The translations under genes and the position numbers were made by a program. A DNA stretch of 64,000 bases from Listeria rocourtiae FSL F6-920 (GTDB taxonomy: Bacteria > Bacillota > Bacilli > Lactobacillales > Listeriaceae): contig NZ_AODK01000013.1 of NCBI RefSeq assembly GCF_000525975.1, positions 1 to 64,000 on the forward strand, read 5' to 3'. Of this stretch, positions 56,465 to 64,000 are shown in pieces. The notes below the pieces were generated by a model, which did not search any database, was not told the origin of the DNA, and saw only the letters and a program-made list of their open reading frames with translations. Within the stretch, counting starts at the first letter, position 1. Each line of letters opens with the position of its first letter.

Positions 56465-57421
56465 TCAGCTCCTTTTCGTATTTAGTGGACGAACTTCTGC
56501 TTCAATAGCCGCACGTTTTGACTCTAAAAACGGTGGTAGTGACAACTTCTCACCCATTGTCTCATATGGCTCATCCTGCGCAAAACCGGGTCCATCCGTC
56601 GCAAACTCAAATAAAATTTGCTGTGAAACTGGCATGTACAGCGATTCAAAATAGAAACGATCCACATAACCTGAATTCGGTGCCTGAAACTCATTCGCAC
56701 GCGCAATCCATTTTTCCAATTCTGCATGATCCTCAACACGAAACGCGACATGGTGCACATTACCATAGCCTTGCATTGCAGGTAAAATATCGTTGCGCTC
56801 TTCCACAATCACTTGCGCTCCGTTCCCGCCTTCACCAACCTCATATAAATGTTCGGCCCCGCTTGTAGCCACTTCTCTAAAGCCTAGTATGACCGTCAAC
56901 ACCAAGCCGATATTTTCCTTATTCTGTACCGTCAAATATACTGGACCCAAACCATAAATTGCAAATTCAGCCGGAACCGGTCCATTTTTCCATGGAATCC
57001 CAGGTGCGACGCCTTCATTATTTTCATCCGAAATCAACTGTAGCGACTGCTCATCAAAATCACGGAATGCCAATACTTTTTTTCCAAAACTCTCACTAAT
57101 CTCATCATGATCCACCCCGAGCGCATCAAACCGCTTCACCCAGTAATCCAAAGCAACATCACTCGGCACACGAAATGATGTTTTCGAAATACTGTCCGTT
57201 CCCTTACGCCCTTTTGGCAAATTCGGAAAATCGAAAAATGTCATATCCGTTCCCGCCGAACCAGCATCATCCGCAAAAAATAAATGGTACGTCTGAATAT
57301 CGTCCTGATTCACCGTTTTCTTCACAAGACGCATCCCAAGCGTTTCCGTATAAAACGCATAATTCTTCTCCGCACTACTTGTCATCGCCGTTACGTGGTG
57401 GATTCCTTTTAATTCTTTCAT
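56465..57421 (-). CDS. VOC ring-cleaving dioxygenase (MhqO-like), first copy
   Basis: The 318-residue protein has two VOC modules. The N-terminal one begins GIHHVTAMTSSAEKNYAFY; the second has GNVHHVAFRVEDHAELEKW and FYFESLYMP, with His and Glu in the metal-ligand positions. MhqO/MhqA-type enzymes act on hydroquinone or catechol-type compounds. It overlaps the next upstream gene by four bases (ATGA). The pair are homologous and probably arose by duplication. Confidence 0.87.
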   Translation of the reverse strand: MKELKGIHHVTAMTSSAEKNYAFYTETLGMRLVKKTVNQDDIQTYHLFFADDAGSAGTDMTFFDFPNLPKGRKGTDSISKTSFRVPSDVALDYWVKRFDALGVDHDEISESFGKKVLAFRDFDEQSLQLISDENNEGVAPGIPWKNGPVPAEFAIYGLGPVYLTVQNKENIGLVLTVILGFREVATSGAEHLYEVGEGGNGAQVIVEERNDILPAMQGYGNVHHVAFRVEDHAELEKWIARANEFQAPNSGYVDRFYFESLYMPVSQQILFEFATDGPGFAQDEPYETMGEKLSLPPFLESKRAAIEAEVRPLNTKRS

Positions 57422-58284
57422 TTGTCATTCTCCTTTAAAATAGATTCAATTTCTTCTCGTTTTCCTTCTAAAAATGGTGGCAAGGCAAGCGTTTCACCTA
57501 ATGTTTCCACCGTTTCATCTATTGCAAAACCAGGCGTATCACTGGCAATTTCAATCAGAAGCCCGTTCGGCTCACGAAAATAAAGACTTGTGAAATAGGC
57601 TCGATCCGTGAATTCCACGACCTCTAACCCAGCATCCATAACCTTCTGATGCCACATAGCAACTGCTTCTTTCGTTGAAACACGATAAGCAACATGATCA
57701 ATACTCCCGCGACCCATCCTTGTTGTTCCATCTGAATCACTCTTAATAAATCGCGTCACAGGCTCCCTTTCCAACTCCAAAAACTGCTTCCAAAAATCCG
57801 CTAGCCTATCTGGATTCCGTACATGCCAATCCAGCCCTAGAATTCGAATCACCTGCTTGTCCGCAGAAATATCCGTATGTCGCGTTGCATTCTCAGAATT
57901 TATCAGCTCAGGCACCTCAACTAACATCACTTGGAAACTATCCGCATCTTGAAAATACAAGCCAAAGTTCGTCCGCTCCATCTTCATTACATACGGCTTT
58001 AATCGTTCCTCCCAAAAATCAAGTGCACCGTCCGGAACTGCCAAATATGTCGTTCCATAAAAATCATGTTCCTGCCTGGCACGGCCAAGTCGCTTAATTT
58101 CAAAGAACGTCAGTAACGTCCCTGGGTTCCCGCGATAATCTCCATAAAACAAATGTCGCATCCGCGTATTGTTTTGATTTACCGTATTTTTCACCAACCG
58201 TAAACCAAGAATCGTCGTATAAAAATATCGGTTTTCAGTAGCTGATTTTGTAAAAGCCGACACATGATGTATACCCGTAATCAT
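57418..58284 (-). CDS. VOC ring-cleaving dioxygenase (MhqO-like), second copy
   Basis: The 288-residue protein is the first gene of the operon. It begins GIHHVSAFTKSATENRYFY and later carries GSIDHVAYRVSTKEAVAMW and YFTSLYFREPNGLLIEIA. The final stretch LPPFLEGKREEIE parallels the neighbour's LPPFLESKRAAIE. The His and Glu metal positions are present. It is likely controlled by a MarR-type repressor such as MhqR, encoded elsewhere or among the MarR genes at 25.5-26.7 kb (inference). Confidence 0.87.
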   Translation of the reverse strand: MITGIHHVSAFTKSATENRYFYTTILGLRLVKNTVNQNNTRMRHLFYGDYRGNPGTLLTFFEIKRLGRARQEHDFYGTTYLAVPDGALDFWEERLKPYVMKMERTNFGLYFQDADSFQVMLVEVPELINSENATRHTDISADKQVIRILGLDWHVRNPDRLADFWKQFLELEREPVTRFIKSDSDGTTRMGRGSIDHVAYRVSTKEAVAMWHQKVMDAGLEVVEFTDRAYFTSLYFREPNGLLIEIASDTPGFAIDETVETLGETLALPPFLEGKREEIESILKENDK

Positions 58285-58317
58285 ATCCTCACATCCTTTC
58301 TCGTACTTCCTAAAAAC

Positions 58318-58333
58318 AGTTTACCACTAAACT
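58318..58333 (-). promoter_or_regulatory. Palindromic operator candidate of the aromatic-stress operon
   Basis: AGTTTA-CCAC-TAAACT is a perfect inverted repeat that overlaps a TATAGT -10 on the minus strand (58336-58331), 35 bases before the first ATG. The -35 is weak. Confidence 0.5.
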
Positions 58334-58449
58334 ATAAAAAAATAAAGTACTTTGCTTATAAAAAGTAAGTTGATATGCTTCTTAGTTCCAAATCCCTTAT
58401 CAATAAAGCCTTTCCTAGCATTTATATAAAAAATAAGTTATAATATTAG

Positions 58450-60852
<2,403 letters not shown>

Positions 60853-60876
60853 ATTTTTATACGAACAAATCATATC

Positions 60877-60925
60877 GAGCTTATTCAGCGCTGTCAAAAT
60901 TGATATCCTGAATAAGCTCTTTTGC
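60877..60925 (+). terminator. Terminator of the GH63 gene
   Basis: GAGCTTATTCA pairs with TGAATAAGCTC across a ~21-base loop, followed by TTTTGC. A second stem (CAAAGC/GCTTTG, 60937-60957) may end the convergent ABC operon. Confidence 0.75.
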
Positions 60926-60980
60926 AAAAAACAGGCTCCAAAGCCAATTCTAGCTTTGAAACCTCATTTTACTTAAATAT

Positions 60981-61961
60981 TCAATAAACATCTCGCTTCA
61001 TAAATACCCAATAAGATATAATCAATCCGGCAATCGTCCAAACAAGCAATGTCACAACTGAAAACCCTAGCGTCATTCCATCTACTGGTGGGCTCGTTCC
61101 ATTCAAATAATTCGTTAGCTGTAAATTTACCATGAATAAATATTTTGCACTTGGCCAAGATGATACGAGATTACTCAAAATAGATCCTGTAATCAGTGAT
61201 GACAACATAATGCCCATTACGGCTGCGGTGCTCCTAACCAACACCGAACACATCAATGTTAGCACCCCAATTACTATCGCGACTAACCACGCCAAGCCAA
61301 ATTCCATTAATAGATACTGCCACATCGGTAATGAATAAACGCCCGCTGTTCCAACAGCATCCCCGCTTACATCAAATCCTGTCAGAATTGGTGCCGTCCA
61401 GCCGCCATAACCGAACACAACTCCCGATATAGCATATGCAATAATGGCCGATGCCAACAAAATAATCGATACAGACAGCATCATTGAAATAAATTTACTC
61501 GTCAAGATGCGCCAACGCTTCACCGGCCTTGTCAGCAAGAATTTTATGGTCCCACTCCCCGACTCCGATGAAATTAAATCTGCGGCAATTACCATTACGA
61601 ATAATGGAAACAGCAACCCAATTCCATTTTCAACAAATGATTTCAAGAAAGTTGGAGCTCCGGGCGCATTCGGATTCACATCCTTATCTAAGTAATACTG
61701 CAACTGACCAAGCGTCACACGCATATATTTCTTATACTCATCCGGAATACGATTCGAGCTCAGGCGGTTTTCGATATCCACAATCTGCTGCTGCACCTGC
61801 ACATGCCAATCCGTCGTCCCCGATTTTTGTTCATCCTCCTGATGTTGTCTAAACTGCGCATACGTAAAAATTCCTACAATAATTGCAACTAAAAATAAAA
61901 TAATAAGGAGGCGGCGTTTGCGATAAAGCTTCAACTGCTCATTATAAACTAAGTTAATCAA
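60981..61961 (-). CDS. ABC-2 type transporter permease
   Basis: The 326-residue protein has an N-terminal helix (LLIILFLVAIIVGIF), an extracytoplasmic segment with coiled-coil character (about residues 40-105) and five more helices. SSESGSGTIKFLLTRPVKRW precedes the second helix group, the typical ABC-2 family signature. It forms an exporter with the ATPase encoded just upstream (8-base overlap). The substrate is unknown; peptide or lipid-like compounds are usual. Confidence 0.85.
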   Translation of the reverse strand: MINLVYNEQLKLYRKRRLLIILFLVAIIVGIFTYAQFRQHQEDEQKSGTTDWHVQVQQQIVDIENRLSSNRIPDEYKKYMRVTLGQLQYYLDKDVNPNAPGAPTFLKSFVENGIGLLFPLFVMVIAADLISSESGSGTIKFLLTRPVKRWRILTSKFISMMLSVSIILLASAIIAYAISGVVFGYGGWTAPILTGFDVSGDAVGTAGVYSLPMWQYLLMEFGLAWLVAIVIGVLTLMCSVLVRSTAAVMGIMLSSLITGSILSNLVSSWPSAKYLFMVNLQLTNYLNGTSPPVDGMTLGFSVVTLLVWTIAGLIISYWVFMKRDVY

Positions 61962-62859
61962 TGCCTTGTCCTCCTGTCAGTTCAATAAACAAATCTTCTA
62001 AAGATGGCGTAATCTTCTGCATTTCAAGTACTTGAACACCGGCACGTACGACCCGACTATTCCAAACCGGTAGTTTATCCGCCTCAAAACTCGTGTAAAA
62101 CGCGCCATCCTGCTCTATCACTTCCGTCATTTCTGCCAAAATCGCCGCGCCCTTTGCCATCGGTTCAAAACGCCAGCGTGTTTTTTCGCGATCAGATAAC
62201 AACTTATCCACATCATCTGTCGCAATAATTTCACCATTCGTCATAATAGCCACGCGATCACACAACAACTGAATTTCGCTAAGTAAATGCGAAGAAACTA
62301 GTACGCTAATTCCTTCCTTTTTCGCCAAATAACGAATAAAATCACGCATTTCACGAATTCCCGAGGGATCCAGCCCATTCGTTGGTTCATCTAAAATCAG
62401 TAACTTCGGATTTGGCAGAAGCGCTTGTGCAATTCCTAAACGCTGGCGCATCCCAAGTGAGTATGTAGAAACCCGGTCATGAACGCGTGCTGTCATCCCA
62501 ACAAGGTCGGTTACCTCCTGCAAACGTTCTGGCTTAATGGAACGATCCATCCGCGCAAAATACGCCAAGTTCTCCCAACCTGTTAAAAATGGATAGAACT
62601 CCGGATTCTCCACAATACACCCCAGACTCTTCATTGCCTCGGTGAAATGCTTCTGAATATCTTTTCCACCAATTAGAATCGTACCAGAAGTTGGCTTTAT
62701 CAGTCCAACGAGCATCCGAATTGTCGTCGTTTTACCTGCACCATTTGGCCCTAAAAAACCGAATACTTCGCCCTCATTTACTTCAAAACTCAAGTTCTTA
62801 ATAATTTCCCGCTTGCCAATTTTCTTATTCAAGTCTTGCACTAAAAGCGCCGTCGTCAT
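61954..62859 (-). CDS. ABC transporter ATP-binding protein (BcrA/YxlF-like)
   Basis: The 301-residue ATPase has Walker A (GPNGAGKTT), signature YSLGMRQRLGIAQAL, Walker B (LLILDEPTNGLD) and a switch His (SSHLLSEIQ). A C-terminal extension of about 80 residues is typical for bacitracin-type exporter ATPases. It starts with a 4-base ATGA overlap with the lipase stop. It is cotranscribed with the SGNH hydrolase and permease genes. Confidence 0.88.
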   Translation of the reverse strand: MTTALLVQDLNKKIGKREIIKNLSFEVNEGEVFGFLGPNGAGKTTTIRMLVGLIKPTSGTILIGGKDIQKHFTEAMKSLGCIVENPEFYPFLTGWENLAYFARMDRSIKPERLQEVTDLVGMTARVHDRVSTYSLGMRQRLGIAQALLPNPKLLILDEPTNGLDPSGIREMRDFIRYLAKKEGISVLVSSHLLSEIQLLCDRVAIMTNGEIIATDDVDKLLSDREKTRWRFEPMAKGAAILAEMTEVIEQDGAFYTSFEADKLPVWNSRVVRAGVQVLEMQKITPSLEDLFIELTGGQGID

Positions 62860-63651
62860 TTCGCATCACTCTCCTCATCCGTTGTCATGACACTTGATAC
62901 CCGATCTGCAAATAGCTGGTAGCCAGCTCCGTTCGGATGAAAATGATCACTCGATAAATATTTCTTGCCATTCAAAATAAAGTAGTCATATGTTGGAACA
63001 TATACTACACGCGAAAACTTGCTCGCTAAATTCTGCGTATCCATGTTCCATTTTGCTGCAATACTTGCCAATTCCGCTCGGTTTTTCACATCCACAAACG
63101 GGTTGTACAAGCCAAGATGATATATGACTGCATCTTTATTTAGCGCTCGAATTCGCGCATACGTCTGCTCTAAGTTTTTTAAATACGCTGTCTCGTTTTT
63201 TTGAATTTCTGACGCATTTAAATCTTCTAATGCCGCACCGCCACGAAACAAATCATTCCCACCAATTGTCATAAAAATCACGTCAGCATTTGTCACTTGT
63301 TGCGCAATTTCTTTTTGACCTAGCTGGTTGAGCAACTGGTTGCTACGCGCGCCACTTATAGCCAAATTCGATAGTGTCACTTTTGTTCCTTTTTTTTTCG
63401 AGTGTATCCACGACGCGACGAACATAGCCTTTGCCATCCGTATCACCAACGCCCGCCGTAAGCGAATCACCAAGGCCCGTCACTTGGAACCTATCTGATT
63501 GCTTTGTTTCCGTCTTCGTTTCTGTTTTTTCAACCGTGTTATTTCCCGATTTCGTATATCCTTGTGCCACGGCGATTAAACCCGCAATACATAGCAGTAG
63601 CGCTAACACCGAAATCCAAGTCATTATAATTATCCATTTATTTCGCTTCAA
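62856..63651 (-). pseudogene. SGNH/GDSL lipase-esterase, membrane-anchored, one frameshift
   Basis: An N-terminal helix (about residues 8-30) precedes an SGNH hydrolase domain. Block I is GLGDSLTAGVGD (Ser nucleophile), block II NLAISGARSNQL, block III TIGGNDLFRGG and block V SSDHFHPNGAGY (Asp and His). The frame is broken in nine A of the coding strand (63390-63398); eight A give a 264-residue protein. It resembles YpmR-like extracytoplasmic lipases. Its start overlaps the upstream membrane protein's stop by four bases. Confidence 0.82.
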
Positions 63652-64000
63652 GTCTGTTCCTCCTGTTCGCCTCTGTTAGCCCCTCCCACAAATAAAAGGA
63701 AGCCTATAAACCCTGTTAAACCAACAAATAATGGCAAAATTGTTAGCATCGTTAATGCTACATCATCACCTCGTAAAGCTTGTATTTGCAGCCACCCAAA
63801 AAGTAATTCCCGCACCGCAATACCCATCCCAACATATGCCAAAAGCAAGTGCCACTTTTGAAAAAGCAGAAAAGCCATTAAAATAAAAGCAAATGCAACG
63901 AATAAATATTCTCCCATTGAAATCATCGCTGGATAAAAAATCGTTTTTTGAAAATCGAGTCCATCCCAGTCTTTCTTTTCTATATACGCTTGATACCTCA
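63648..64000 (-). CDS. Membrane protein, 5' end outside the window
   Basis: The frame is open to the window edge (ending inwards with RYQAYIEKKDWDGLDFQKT), so the start lies beyond base 64000. At least three hydrophobic segments are visible, including YLFVAFAFILMAFLLF and LTILPLFVGLTGFIGFLLFV, followed by an acidic tail (EQEEQT). It is the first visible gene of the operon with the SGNH hydrolase and ABC exporter. No family is recognised. An internal ATG about 25 codons in would give 92 residues. Confidence 0.6.
   Translation of the reverse strand, partial: RYQAYIEKKDWDGLDFQKTIFYPAMISMGEYLFVAFAFILMAFLLFQKWHLLLAYVGMGIAVRELLFGWLQIQALRGDDVALTMLTILPLFVGLTGFIGFLLFVGGANRGEQEEQT

Overview
This window is low-GC Firmicute DNA, roughly 40% G+C by eye, with strong AGGAGG ribosome sites and frequent TTG and GTG starts. 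Gene content and order point to Listeriaceae, most likely a Listeria sensu lato species rather than L. monocytogenes itself. From memory of EGD-e, three of its blocks recur here: srtA/ltaS/ABC-TetR/coaA (lmo0929 to lmo0922), potABCD/antiporter/RelQ/blue-light receptor/lysP/YceI/manR-mpo (lmo08xx to lmo0779), and lplA2/phosphoesterase/hflX (lmo0764 to lmo0762). They are joined in an order that differs from EGD-e. This assignment is recall plus protein resemblance, not a database search.

Layout. 1-6.3 kb: a Bcr-type MFS exporter, sortase A, lipoteichoic acid synthase and a DAACS symporter. 6.4-14.5 kb (minus strand): an autoregulated ABC exporter with TetR, pantothenate kinase, a YcgR/YcgQ membrane pair with His-rich loops, a WxL-plus-LRR surface protein and a VOC protein. 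14.6-21.8 kb (minus): potD-C-B-A with its cupin-XRE regulator, a NhaK-type antiporter and a small ppGpp synthetase. 22-24.7 kb: a LOV-STAS photoreceptor followed by a lysine riboswitch and lysine permease. 25.5-35 kb: MarR regulators, YceI, RarD, an oxidoreductase with a palindromic operator, tandem lipoproteins, an operon built round a FakA-like/DegV fusion, and an azoreductase. 35.2-41.6 kb: ManR, a sigma-54 promoter, the decayed mannose-PTS operon mpoABCD (only the IIB gene is intact) and a UPF0266 protein.

41.6-64 kb is mostly minus strand. It holds a serine hydrolase, ROK kinase, IS110 remnant, CbiX-like protein, lipid kinase, esterase, polysaccharide deacetylase, GntR regulator and PepSY lipoprotein. 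Then come lipoate ligase, phosphoesterase and HflX with an attenuator leader, and a four-gene quinone/aromatic-stress operon (two VOC dioxygenases, esterase, flavin reductase). A CcpA-site-controlled GH63 glycosidase and a membrane protein/SGNH lipase/ABC operon close the window.

Two cross-cutting observations matter. First, at least ten otherwise intact genes carry a single extra base, nearly always in an A or T run. This looks like a homopolymer sequencing or assembly artefact, in contrast to the genuinely decayed mpo locus. Second, related intergenic repeats with GGGACAAAA-type ends and long hairpins occur at about 9.2, 39.8 and 44.4 kb, and a hairpin near 1.4 kb shares a core with one of them. 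The most interesting regulatory element is the hflX leader: a promoter, a well-formed 16-codon upstream ORF carrying an Arg-Leu-Arg motif, a possible antiterminator and an intrinsic terminator.
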